Positions 48,287 to 61,100 of a DNA stretch of 64,000 bases are shown here, piece by piece. The stretch's first letter is position 1. Each line of letters opens with the position of its first letter. Made by a program: the position numbers and the translations under genes. The notes beneath the pieces are model-generated. The model did not search any database and was not told the origin of the DNA. It saw only the letters and a list, made by a program, of their open reading frames with translations. This DNA comes from Lepidurus packardi (Eukaryota > Arthropoda > Branchiopoda > Notostraca > Triopsidae), in NCBI GenBank assembly GCA_023053545.1, contig JAKZAN010000001.1, forward strand, positions 8,576,565 to 8,640,564, read 5' to 3'.

Positions 48287-51200
48287 ATGGAAATTTCATC
48301 TAATACTAGTAGCTCTACCTCGAAAAAAACATTAAACTCTAAACAGAAAAGATCTAGACGTTCAGATGTGAGTATTTGTAGCAAGACCAAGAGGCGAAAG
48401 TTGACCCGTTCCAATCAAGACACATTTTCTCACGGTGAATTCTATAGCATTTTGGAAAGACGTGACAAGATCTTTGAAGAATTTGACAAGAAACGTTTGG
48501 CAGACGAAAACAAAAGAGTCAATAGTGGCAGTGATTCAGACTCTAGGTCGGATGATTCTAGGTCGGACCCATTCAGTGATTCCATTTTAGATATTATAAC
48601 CCCCGAGAATTCACCTAAGTTACGAAGAGCGGTTCAACAGTCCCAGATGTCAAACAGAAAGAACGTTCAGACATACAATTCGCCCAAACCTAAAGCTTCC
48701 AAGGAATCACCAGTCAAAGCATTAAATGATAAGAAAATAGCGGGATTACAATCTAGTCCAGAGCTCTTTACCATAACTGATGATTCCGACTCAGATAGCA
48801 GTCTAGTTTTATCTGTATTTAACAAAAATCCCTTGCGTAAAAGTTTCAGAGCACTGGAAAATAGGGATGATGAATACCCTTACATTCCCAAACTTGCTCC
48901 TCTGTCATCGGGAAACCGAATATCAGACTTCATAGCCAAAAGAGCCCACATCCTGGATGAAAACGGTTTACCTTTAACGCAGCCCGCATTAGCTCATTTA
49001 TTGAAAGGAGTCGTTGCGTACGTGGATGTACGTAGCGGAGCTGACAATCGGTCGTCTGGCGTCCGAGACCAACTTCATAAATTGGGTGCTACGACGTTAA
49101 GTCGCTATAGTTCAAAGGTATCAGCTTAAGCAGTTTTCCCAATTAAAACAAAACACCTGTTGATCTTTTGTGTTTTTATTTAGGTTACTCATTTATTGTA
49201 CAGTAACGGTTCGCAAGCTGTTCTGAGAAAAGCACATGAAAGAGGAATTCATATTGTTTCGGCACTTTGGATTGATGCTTGTTTAAGAACTGGAGAATGG
49301 GCAGACGAGAAGCTCTACAAACCGTATAACCTCGACAAGCTGTTGTCTCCGACAGCTCCAAAGTTGCGGGTAATACCAATCATATGCAAGACATCGCACT
49401 CAGGACACTTACACGGAGATGATTTTTGGACTTTTTGTTAGAGATTTCGTTCTATGCAACCTAAAAGCCGTGAAGAAGATATGGCTGATGCAGAAAGACG
49501 CGTAAAACAAAGGCAAATACGCGAGGAGAAGAAGCGTTTGGCTACTGCATCACCGCAAGTTGAAAAACCAGAAACTCCACCGAAAGCTAACCTTGTAAGT
49601 AGCATCTTAGTTAGACGTTAGTTATGACCCTTACTTAACTATAGGAAAGTGTTTGGGATAAAGTCATTCTACCCCAACTGGCCAATTGGACCCCAACTGT
49701 CAGAGTAAAAAGAAACAACATTAACGATATCGATGATGACTACTTCGAGTCGAAGTATTTAACACCATTAGCGGTTAGAGCCCTTGCGAGGTAATCTAAG
49801 CTTCATTCTGATCTTGATTATTTGCAAGGTGTAGTAATTTTTTGTTAGAATGAATTCGCCGTTACTTGAAGCTCGCCTAGCCGAATTTGGCATGACTCCG
49901 CGCAGTAAACTCGCTATCCCTATGGCGAAATCACCTAGTTGCCCGTCGATAGTTGCCGAAGTGATCAAAGAAAACACTACCTCTCAGAAACGCCAATACT
50001 CATCGCTTTCCAATGTGGAGCCGGAGAACAAACACACCAAGGAAGGTGATGAAGACTTAATGCCCGAGAAAAAGCGTACTTGCTTGAAACGGGTGGGCAA
50101 GAAACTCTTTCCCAAAACGCTCTTTTCTGCCGTAACTGAAGAAGTTATTGTTGCTGTCACTCCAAATGAACCTAACACGCGCAAAAACGTTCACGTTTCA
50201 GCTGACTTGGCCACGCCTGTTTTAACTAAACCCCTTCTTATTCCTGAAGCAAAGAAGAAATGGAGGGATGTCGAGTGTGTGAGAGATGAGCAATTGTCAA
50301 ACACAGCACCGGTCGACGAAAGAACGAAAATTGCCAACTATGCTCAAGATGCCCAAAATGCTCAACAGACCATGACCACGACTTCTAAATCTTTTTTTCT
50401 ATCGCCTTCAACTGATTCCGCCAGCAGGTCGGAAAAATCCGAGAATGACACTAATTCCGGAAATAGTAAAAGCAAGTCGAGGAATAGTTTAGATGACTTT
50501 GTTTCTCCCATATTGAAACCCACGCAAAAGCAAGCCAGGATAACAAGTTACTTCACTAATCCTCAAGATAGTCAAGAAAATAAGTTACCTACTATCGTCA
50601 GTACTAGTTTGCCACCTAAGTATAAATGGCTTTTGTTTCATATTTCTAGTTAATTTGTCTTAAAATATTAGCCTTTCTTTAGTGAGAGTGAGCAGCTATA
50701 TGCCATTGTCGAGAAACTGGGCGGTTTCCGGATCAAAGACAAAGTCGACCGAACGACTACTCATATTATTTGTGGAAGTCCACGTCGCACAATGAATTTA
50801 GTGCAAGGCATGGTGCAAGGGGCGTGGCTACTTTCTTTTTCGTGGGTAAGATTTACCTGTTTATAATTATTGTTACAAACGTTACCACATTGTAACGCTC
50901 AAATGTGCGTTGTATTCCTGTAAAACATCTCATGTGTGGTTTTTCAAGCATACCGAAATCTTTTGGTATGTGTTAACGTAAATTATTTAATTTTTTTTCA
51001 GGCCAAGGCGTCAATGAAAGCTGGGAAATGGCAACCCGAAGTATCGTATGAGTTGCAGGATTATCCCGCTGTTAAGGTACGCCTTTTCGTAATCTTTTCG
51101 GGTTACCATGTAAACATGTAAGATGGCTAATTTAGATATACCGTGAGATCAAAGACCTAGGAGAACGAATAGCGCTGTTTGCGAAAGTTGGGTTGATTTA

Positions 51201-51447
51201 CGTGAGTCCCCAAAGTGCTATACCTCAAAAGGAAGTCATTTCCCTAGTTGAAAACGGTGGTGGTTTGGTAACAATGTTGCCTCGAGCTGCTGCTGTCATC
51301 TTGGGCGAACCTAAAACAAACGACAAGCATAGGAACAAAACTGCCACTTACTTGGACTCGAAATGGGTCTTGGATTGCATACAGCAGTATCAAATTTTGC
51401 CTTTTGAAACGTATAGTTTCTGCTCCAAGGTCGCTTTAAAGTTGTAA
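48287..51447 (+). CDS. MCPH1: Microcephalin-like protein with three BRCT domains
   Basis: Microcephalin controls chromosome condensation timing and DNA-damage responses through phosphopeptide-binding BRCT domains. Eight exons join in phase: 48287-49117, 49184-49369, 49442-49594, 49645-49790, 49849-50619, 50683-50845, 51002-51076 and 51136-51447. They give 878 residues. Residues 1-240 are basic and serine-rich. BRCT1 (about 243-335) has GVVAYVDVRSG, RDQLHKLGATTLSRYSSKVT and VSALWIDACLRTGEW. A polar linker with many S/T-P sites follows. BRCT2 (about 697-775) has LYAIVEKLGGFRIKDKVDRT and THIICGSPRRTMNLVQGMVQ. BRCT3 closes with ATYLDSKWVLDCIQQYQILP. Vertebrate MCPH1 starts directly with BRCT1, so the 240-residue N-terminal extension differs. 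Confidence 0.88.
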
Positions 51448-52161
51448 ACAAACAAAACAAACCAAAAGCATGTTTGGTGTTTTCTAACGTTTGTAGCTTT
51501 CAACCGTTTCTCTTAACTGAAGCGCCTATTCTTACGTATTTTATTATTATCCGTTTTGCATTTTGCATTTTTGTAGTTTATAGTAAATCATTTAGCAGAT
51601 ATTCATATATAATTGTACAATAACAAGTTACAGTAATACAACAAGCTATGGAAATACAAGCTCTTCCCTGCAGAAACTTTTACGCACGTGAATTATCAGT
51701 TGGCAGGGTGAAAGACCTTTCTCGTTGTTTTTCGCACCATGGCCTTGGCTGTAGGGTACGTTCTATGGGAAAGGTCAATATGCTGACTGGACCAGCTGGA
51801 TCTCTTTTTAGTTCTTTGTAGGCCTTCCGGACTGTCCCAGATCTCTACAGCTCGCTTAGCAACAGTGCAAAAACAAAGTTTAGAGTAAGGATGACCTTGG
51901 GAGTGCCGATATGTTCGGCACAAAATATTTGGGGTCTTCGCAACAAGTCTTTCGATAGGATAGGCTCCTGGAAATTTGGGGCTGTAAGACATTATTATAG
52001 GCAAACGGTTTGCATGAAGGAAGAAAGACGGTTGGTTGTTTTGTAGGGGTCCTTACTTCCCCTCTGAACCGGTTCGTGGGTATACTCTTCAGTGTGCAAA
52101 GCTTCTGTGTAGTTTGAGCTCCAGCAGTAAGACAAGGTGAAGGTTGTTGCCAGTCTGGAAA
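51448..52161. other. MCPH1-CAD spacer
   Basis: Holds the probable MCPH1 3' untranslated region, the small minus-strand frame listed separately and the CAD promoter. No TATA box is evident close to the CAD ATG. Confidence 0.4.
51696..51992 (-). CDS. Small unrecognised open frame, divergent to CAD
   Basis: An ATG at 51992 opens a 98-codon minus-strand frame reading MSYSPKFPGAYPIERLVAKT at the start and ending KAMVRKTTRKVFHPAN. It is basic, has no signal peptide or membrane segment, and matches no family I know. It is one of the few uninterrupted frames in the spacer and sits head-to-head with CAD, 169 bases away, so the two could share a promoter. A chance frame is equally possible. Confidence 0.3.
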   Translation of the reverse strand: MSYSPKFPGAYPIERLVAKTPNILCRTYRHSQGHPYSKLCFCTVAKRAVEIWDSPEGLQRTKKRSSWSSQHIDLSHRTYPTAKAMVRKTTRKVFHPAN

Positions 52162-55100
52162 ATGGAGACTGCCAGTGATAACGTGGATAACATGGGTAGT
52201 GTCAATGTACAAGGGGAGGCGACTTTGTATTTGGAAAATGGAATGTCTTTTAAAGGAAAGTCATTTGGTGCGGCTGTGGGCGTTGGTGGCGAAGTTGGTA
52301 GGAGATTTGAACGATTTTTTTTTTTTTTTTTTTATTTTTATTCTAAAACTCGTTTTGGATTATAAGTATTCCAGACTGGGATGGTGGGCTATCCCGAGTC
52401 TTTGACAGATCCTTCGTATCGAGCGCAAATTCTGATACCGACTTACCCCCTGATCGGTAATTACGGAGTGCCTGGTGACGAGTTGGATCAGTACGGACTG
52501 CCGAAGTACTATAATCTTTCTTTCTTTTTCCCTCGGCCTTTTTTGTGTTTATTTTTTGTCAGATCTTCTGTTCATTTTGGATTGTTTAGGTGGTTCGAGT
52601 CTAGTCGAATCTGGGCAGCGGGTTTGATCGTAGACGAGTTATGCGACGTGCCGAGTCACTGGAGTTCTCAACGTACATTGGACCAATGGCTCAAAGACGA
52701 AGGAATTCCGGGCATTCAGGGCATCGATACGAGGGAATTGACCAAAGTTATTCGCGAAAAGGGTACTATGTTAGGCAAGATTGTGATAGGCGAGAGCCCC
52801 GTGACTGTGGGTGAGTGGGAGAATCCTAATCATCGAAATTTGGTGGAAGAAGTTTCCTGCAAGGTAAACAAAAGATTCACCAAAATTATAATCAGAGATT
52901 TAAAAATAAAAAAATTAAATGTACCTGATTTTGTTTTAGGAAGTAGTAACGTTCAACCCCGACGGAAATCCCAGGATCTGTGTGGTAGACTGCGGTCTGA
53001 AATACAATCAACTACGCTGTTTCTTACAACGTGGGGCTCGTATAGACTGCGTGCCGTGGGATCACCCTCTGGACCCGACTCAGTATGACGGATTGTTTAT
53101 AAGTAACGGTCCAGGTGACCCAGTCATGTGTCGAAGCACAGTCGAAAATGTTCGACGAGTTTTGCAAAGTAGCACCAAACCCATATTTGGTATTTGTTTG
53201 GGCCATCAGTTGTTATCCCTCGCGGCCGGTTTTTCTTCCTTTAAAATGAAGTAAAATTTACTAAATCTAGTGTAGAGAACTCTATATAACGGAATTTATT
53301 TTTTAGATATGGAAATCGTGGCGTGAATCAACCTTGTATCCACGAAGACAGCGACCGGTGCTTTATAACTGCCCAGAATCACGGTTTCGCCGTCAATATA
53401 CAGTCCTTAAAAGACACACCGTGGCTGCCGCTTTTTAGCAATGCCAACGACTTGACGAATGAGGGAGTTGTACACAAGAGTTTGCCTTTCTTCAGTGTGC
53501 AGTTTCATCCGGAACACATGGCTGGACCCGAGGATTTGGAGTGCCTTTTCACGATTTTCTTAGAAACCGTGACCAATAGCTGCATCGGAAACCTGACCCC
53601 TTCTGTCCGCGAACGAATCACCACTATGTTTACGGAAGGTTGTCTCAAAGCGCCTGCATCTTTAAAAAGTATTGCGATGCCCAAAAAAGTACTTCTTTTG
53701 GGGTCAGGTGGATTGTCCATTGGCCAGGCCGGAGAGTTTGACTATTCAGGCTCGCAAGCTATCAAAGCCTTGAAAGAGGAGGGCATTCAAACGGTTTTAA
53801 TCAATCCCAACATAGCCACGGTTCAAACTTCTAAAGGTTTGGCCGACAAAGTCTATTTTCTGCCAATAACACCTGAATACGTAAAGCAAGTACGTAAAAT
53901 GGAGTTCAAATAAGGCTCGTTTACTCTACTAAAATTTTTACTGTTACATTTTTCTCAGGTAATCGCACAAGAACGGCCTGAAGGTATATTATTAACCTTT
54001 GGCGGGCAAACTGCCTTAAATTGCGGCATGGAGTTGGATAGAAGTGGAGTTCTTAGCAAATATGCAGTACAAGTTTTGGGTACGCCTATTCAGTCCATTA
54101 TCGAGTCTGAAGATCGTAAACTCTTTGCGGATAGCGTCGCTCAAGTGGGAGAGCGTGTCGCCCCTAGTGCTGCAGCCTATTCCATTGATGAGGTAAATGT
54201 TTAGTTTCAAAATAATATTTTGCTTTAAATAATTTGATATTTTTTTAATATAGGCCTTGGAAGCTGCAGAATTCTTGGGATATCCCGTTCTGGCCCGTGC
54301 AGCTTACACACTTGGTGGATTGGGTTCAGGTTTTGCCAACAATCCTGATGAACTGCGTTCATTGGCCATGTCAGCCTATGCACATTCCAATCAGCTGATC
54401 ATTGACAAATCCCTGAAAGGCTGGAAAGAAGTAGAGTACGAAGTAGTGCGTGATGCCTACAACAACTGCATCACTGTTTGCAACATGGAGAACGTGGATC
54501 CCTTAGGAATCCACACAGGTGAATCCATTGTTGTCGCACCCAGCCAAACGCTGACCAATCGCGAGTACAATATGCTGCGTTCAACGGCTATTAAAGTTAT
54601 CCAGCATTTGGGCGTAGTCGGCGAGTGCAACATTCAATATGCCCTCAACCCGCATTCCCAGGAATACTACATTATTGAAGTCAACGCCAGATTGTCTCGT
54701 AGCTCAGCCTTGGCGAGCAAAGCGACTGGCTATCCTTTAGCTTATGTGGCCGCCAAGCTCGCGTTAGGCTTGCCTCTGCCGGTTTTGAGGAATTCAGTTA
54801 CTGGCTCTACTACAGCTTGCTTTGAACCTTCCGTGGATTACTGTGTTGTCAAGATTCCTCGATGGGATTTAAGCAAGTTTCTGCGCGTCAGCAGCAAAGT
54901 AAGACTGGTGAACTTCTCGAAATTTGATTTACAGTTAAGGCCAACTGTCATTATTCGTTGTCAGATTGGAAGCTCTATGAAGAGTGTAGGCGAAGTTATG
55001 GCTGTTGGGCGGAAATTCGAGGAAGCTTTCCAGAAAGCCTTGCGCATGGTGGACGAGAACGCCTTGGGGTTTGATCCCTATGTCCAAGCCGTGTCCGAGC

Positions 55101-58100
55101 AGGTAAAACTTTGTATGAAAATGCTTTAAGAAAAGAAAGTGAATGCAGTCTTGTGATTAGGAATTAGAAAGTCCCACGGACAAACGTATGTTTGTATTGG
55201 CAGCAGCTTTGAAAAAGGGCTACACAGTCGAAAGGTTGTATGAGCTCACCAAGATTGATCGCTGGTTTCTGGAGAAGCTCAAGAACATTATCGAGTACCA
55301 GACCACACTGGAAACTATGAATGTAAAGGATCTGCCGCGTTCTCTGCTCCTGAAAGCTAAACAGCTTGGGTTTTCTGATAAGCAAATTGCCATGTTTATC
55401 GGGTCCACTGAATTGGCGGTGAGAAGCAAGCGTGACGATTTTGGTACATATCCGTAAGCGTTCCCTTAGAAAAATTCTCATTTTTAAATCATTAGGTTTG
55501 TATCCCATGGTGAAGCAGATTGATACGGTAGCAGCAGAATGGCCAGCGACCACCAATTATCTTTATCTGACTTATAACGGGACTTCACATGACATAACTT
55601 TCCCAGGGAGCTACGTTGTTGTCCTTGGTAATTATTTTACAATGATTTAAAACTTTGAATGGAATTTTTCGGGAAAATTACAGGTTCGGGCGTATATCGT
55701 ATTGGAAGCTCTGTCGAGTTTGATTGGTGCGCAGTCGGGTGCTTGCGCGAATTGCGTAAGATGGGCAGAAAGACCGTCATGATTAATTATAATCCTGAGA
55801 CGGTTAGCACGGATTATGATATGTGCGATAGACTTTATTTCGAGGAAATGTCTTTTGAAGTAAGATTGCGATTTCTATGTAGCATACAGTGAATGTTATT
55901 TTTCTAAATTCCGTAAAGGTTGTGATGGACGTTTATACGTTGGAAAATCCCGAAGGTATTATTCTAAGTATGGGTGGGCAATTGCCCAACAACATCGCCA
56001 TGGAATTACACCGACAGCGAGCTCGTATACTAGGAACTTCACCCGAATCCATTGACGCTGCGGAAAATCGCTTCAAATTCTCTCGTATGCTGGATCGCAT
56101 TAATATCTCGCAACCGAGGTAACAATACATTGGTTTACTTTAATAGTTTTAGGGAGTAATTTGTGATATTAGATGGAAAGAACTGACGAATTTGGAGTCG
56201 GCTGTTAAATTTTGCGAAGAAGTTGATTTTCCTTGCTTGGTGAGACCGTCATACGTACTTAGTGGTGCTGCAATGAGCGTTGCGCACACCCATACTGATC
56301 TGCAAACGTACTTGAGCAAAGCTAGCGCCATCTCTAAGGAGCATCCTGTAGTGATCTCAAAGTTTATTTTGGAAGCCAAAGTAAACGAAATTCTTGTTCA
56401 CGAAATTTGTAAAAAGAGCAGATTTAAGGATAAAATGAATCTTAGGAAATTGATGTGGATGCTGTGGCGCAAGATGGTATTCTACTATGCATGGCCGTTT
56501 CTGAACATATTGAGAATGCTGGGGTACATTCCGGAGATGCCACCTTAGTAACCCCTCCTCAGGATTTGAATATGGAAACATTAGCCAAGATAGAAACCAT
56601 TGCTCGAGCTATTGCAGCGTCCTTGGAAGTGTCTGGCCCATTCAATATGCAACTGATTGCTAAAGTAAGCATCCATACCTACTTGATATCAAAGCCCGGG
56701 TTTAAAGGTTTGTTTGCATTTAGGATAATGAATTGAGGGTTATCGAGTGCAACTTGAGGGTCTCGCGTTCGTTTCCTTTTGTTTCCAAAACTTTGGACCA
56801 TGACTTCGTAGCAACAGCTACAAGAGTAATTATGGGCGAAAAAGTGGAACCCATAGAAGTCTTGCGAGGCGTGGGACGCGTGGGAGTCAAAGTGGCTCAG
56901 TTTTCATTTTCTCGTCTAGAAGGTATTCCCAACCTTATCTGACTAGGGAATTTTAACTTGACCAAAACCTTATCTTGTCGCTTTTCAAAGGTGCTGATGT
57001 AATGCTGGGTGTGGAAATGGCTTCAACAGGAGAAGTAGCGTGTTTCGGCGAGAATCGTTACGAAGCGTACCTCAAAGCGATGATGAGCACCGGTTTCCGG
57101 ATACCTAAACGCAGTATTTTGCTCTCTATAGGGAGTTACAAAGTTAGTCTACTATTTGATTACAAATTAACGCATCTTAACTCTTCTTTTTCTCGCTCAT
57201 GCTCCACAGCAAAAAACAGAGTTGCTGCCTAGTGTCAGAACTTTGGAGAAATTCGGCTTCAAATTATACGCCAGCATTGGCACAGCGGATTTCTATTCCA
57301 TGCATGGAATTGCGGTACGTAATAATTTCATTCTCGTTGTTTTCTTTTTTAAGAATGGAATTCTAGCTTAACGCAACCGTTTTAGAGATGACAATACTAT
57401 TGTTATTGTCAATAGGGTTTTTTTCTCTTCCGCTATCGCTTCTGAGCTAATCTATCATGACTAAATAGATTTACATTTAAGAATCTTTCAATGAGTTGTG
57501 CGTTAGGACTTGTATGAGCCAATTTTCTAAATTCCAAGTTTTAGACAACACAGATAAACAAAAATATTTCAAAATATTCAACAACTTTATACACGGTAAA
57601 GTTCGTCTCGTCTCGTATCATAAATCGGTCGAGTCGTCCAATTCGTCGTTGTCAGACAAAAACAAAGTTCCTCGCCGCATTGCTCCAAAACACGATCCTT
57701 CTGGCGATGAGGTTGTCGTAGAAGAAACTGAAGAGTTTGACTCTATAATCGCGTGTGTGGTCACCACTTTTCTGTTCTTTTGAGGCGAATAATTGTTCGT
57801 AGGTAAACTAATATTGGACGCGGATTTGGGCAACTTTCGAACGTGACTTTCTTGAGGCGGTAGGGGACTGGATTTTGAATCGATTCCATTAACTACAGTG
57901 GGGACATCTGGCAAGGGCATGGGCGTTTTACGAAATTCCCAATTGGGCACATTCCCGAGGTGTTGTCGAATACTGTCGGTTTTGCGCGTCTGGTTTTGGA
58001 TCAAGCCTGGTAATCCGGGGACCATGGCCCAAGTTTCTGCTCCGCCCCTGGCAGCTTGTCGTAAAACCAAAACGTCGTCTTTAAATCGACCGGCGTCTTC

Positions 58101-61100
58101 ATGAAACCCCATTTCAAAAAGCAAAGTTGCTAAATTATCCGCTTGCATGAGCCAGACTAAACTTTGGGAGTAGGCACGCAAAGTGTGACCTTTGCGCGCC
58201 AGCTGCAGGAAATGCTTGATGAAAAAGTCGAGCAAGAGTTTGCTGCGTACCATGTCCAGTTTTTGCAGGGGCAAATTCCAATCTAGGCCTTTATCTTTCT
58301 CCGGTTTGGAAGGGTCTTCGCGTTTGACGGCAGCTTCGGCATCTATGCGCGCTCTAAGGCGACGCATCTTCTCACGAGTCGGGTCTTTGTTACGGATATC
58401 GTCGCGATTCCATTGCCAGAAGCCGCCAGTAGTATCCTCGTATCGGTGACTCGTTTTCTTTTTATGGTCTTTCTCTTTATGTTTGTCGTCACTTGGGGCG
58501 GCGCTGATGTGCAACAAGGCTGGATTCAACTGCGCCAGGGTGACTTCCCCAGTTAGAATGTACCACAGTCGGGATAGATCGGGTAGCTCATAGCCAGAGG
58601 GGTCGGTCACTAAATTGCGCACTGCTTGCATTCCCACAACGACCAAATTCTCTAGCATGCGAAACATCCGTTCCTGCACTTTGCGCATATCAAATTTTGA
58701 CTTGGATATCCACAAGTTGCGTTTGCGCACAAAGTAGTGTGGTAGTTTTCCTCTGCGCAGTGAGACGTACAACTCGTGGAACAGCATTTGCAAGCGTTCG
58801 CCCAATTCTTCTTCCGGCCAGTCTGCGAAATTTTTTTCTAGGAGCCAAAACATGACCGTTTCCACGTGGAACATGTGCACTAAACGCAAAGGCGAAATTA
58901 CTTGTTCGTAAATAAGACGGGCCCAAATCAGACAACGCAAATGCGCATGACCTAGTGAAGAGAGTAAAATAGTTTCCGCCTGACCAAAATCCAATTGCCA
59001 TTGCATATCCATGTGTGGCGTGGCTTTTCCACGTACGCGACCGCCTTCTGGTACCAAGTGACAGCCCAAGTTGCGAATTGCGTCCACTTGGCGCGGAGTG
59101 GGCCAGACGTACTTGATGTTGGTACGGATGTCGCGTACAGCCTTGCGGTTGCGCACCACCCACTCGAAGGCACAGCTGGGCCAAATGGGTACGCTCACGC
59201 CAGGTACGAATTCGTACTTGATGACGTACTCGGGCGGGGGCGTTTGACGCGTTTCGGAGCAGCGCACGGAACTCCTCACGATTTGCGCGGTAGGTATAGT
59301 GTGGCCTAAATTAATTTTATCGGCCAGGTAACTAAAGATCTTGGTAAAGTGTTCGGCATATATCTGCGAAGACAAATAGGTACGCGTTTCAAAAACGTCG
59401 TCCAGTTCGTAAGGGTCCGTTTCGTCTGATTCGATGATTTTAACGCGCAAAGGCCGAAAACTGTTTTCCGGTAGGGAATTATCGCGCGGACGATTCATTT
59501 TGATGTATTTCAAGGGTCGACCCATCTCTTCGATTCGACTGTAGCCGTAGTCGTCCTCGCTTGAGGAGAGGTCGAGAGCGTTTTCTTTCGAACATTTTCG
59601 GTTTCGCGCATGGACAGTTTTCTTGACGTGATTAGGATGCGGCTCTGTAAGTTTAAGGGGTACTTTTCTGGCTGGGAAAACTCCCGAATCTCTTCTGGTA
59701 CGGTCAGCCAGGACTTGGCTTTCTTCCAGCGTTTTAGCCAGTGCGCTGGAGTCTCTGCGGACTAGGTAAGGAGGGGCTGGTCCATTGTAGCGGGGCTGGA
59801 GCATAACTCCCGAGTCCCTTCTCTCCGTTAGAACCTTCTGTTGGGGCACGGGTTTGGGAAGTGAGGGCGTCGGAGCAACATTAGCCCGTTGTTCTATTGT
59901 CTGCTTGATTTCAGAGAGAAATTTCTGCCCTTCAGTCATGGCCGGTCCTGCGGCTTGCGTAACGGAGCCGGATGACTCGTCACTATCGGTATCCTCGGCT
60001 TCGGAACAAGAGCTCCGATGCTTCTGAGTGTCATAATCACTAAAGCGACTCGAACTGTCGTCGCTGCCCATACTCACGATTCCACTGGTGGTCGACGATG
60101 CGTTGGCGGGAGGTGGCAAGTCCACGCAACGGAGCATTACAAAACCTTAGCATGCAATAAGATGTTTCAGTTTTGGGGGGTGGTTATATCCAAGGCAAAG
60201 TTTTTAAAGCTTTTAAAAGCAGGTTGGGACTCTTACCTGGCAAACGGTCAGCGTCTTCCATGCAAAGACGGTAGATAGGGTCGCCCACAGAAGAGTACTC
60301 CTTAGCCATCAAAGAGCAGTACTGCTCTTCAGGGTACACTTCCAAGTTCTCATGAAGCAATACATGTCGCAAGTGTCCCATTACTTCGGGTACTTGCGAG
60401 TCTTGGGTCCGGTACCGGTTGCTGTAGCCAACGTGCTCGTTCAGAGAGCCTTCGTACAGGCAACGGCGACGACAGTCATGCAGGGAGCGAGTGACTTCGA
60501 TTTCCCGTTTCTTGCGCGCAGATCGCATGGCTTCGCGTTCCCTTTACGAAAGAAAAATGGGAAAACTTTCGTTTAAAAATATCTCTTTACTGGGAAGTTT
60601 TTGTTTTAAATACGATTAGACATAGTGTATCGAGTAGTAAGGTGGGGAAAACTAAACTATGTACCTTTCATAGTTCTGGAAGAATTGGACTGAAAGACCG
60701 AGATTGTTTAAGATGAAGGCACTGGTGTTCTTTTTCAAGTCTTCGCGCAGTTTGGCCAAGTTTCTGGCTTGAGTTTGTTGCGCTAAACGTTCGAAGTCGG
60801 CCGCAGCATTTTTGCGAGTAGGACTGGTGTTATCCAACAGTAATTTGCCCTCGTTTATGTGCTTCATTTTCACAACTTCTTCAACGACAGGAAGATCGTC
60901 GTTTCTGTCTGTAAACTTTTTAGAATCCAAGCACTGCACGTTCCCCATGATTTAGAAATCAAATTGCTTTCTACACGTTATCTCACATCACTGTGTTGAG
61001 TTAAACTTCTTTAGGCAGTTTTTAGTAATTTGTGAATTGGCGAGATGCGAATTTCAGGTTGTGAAACGGAAGCCAAAACCTCACTGAGCTGAGAGTTCTT

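Noticed and set aside
58690..59309. Frames on both strands overlapping the Mab-21-like exon
   Set aside because: The 839-codon frame is the one with family motifs; the others are shadows of it.
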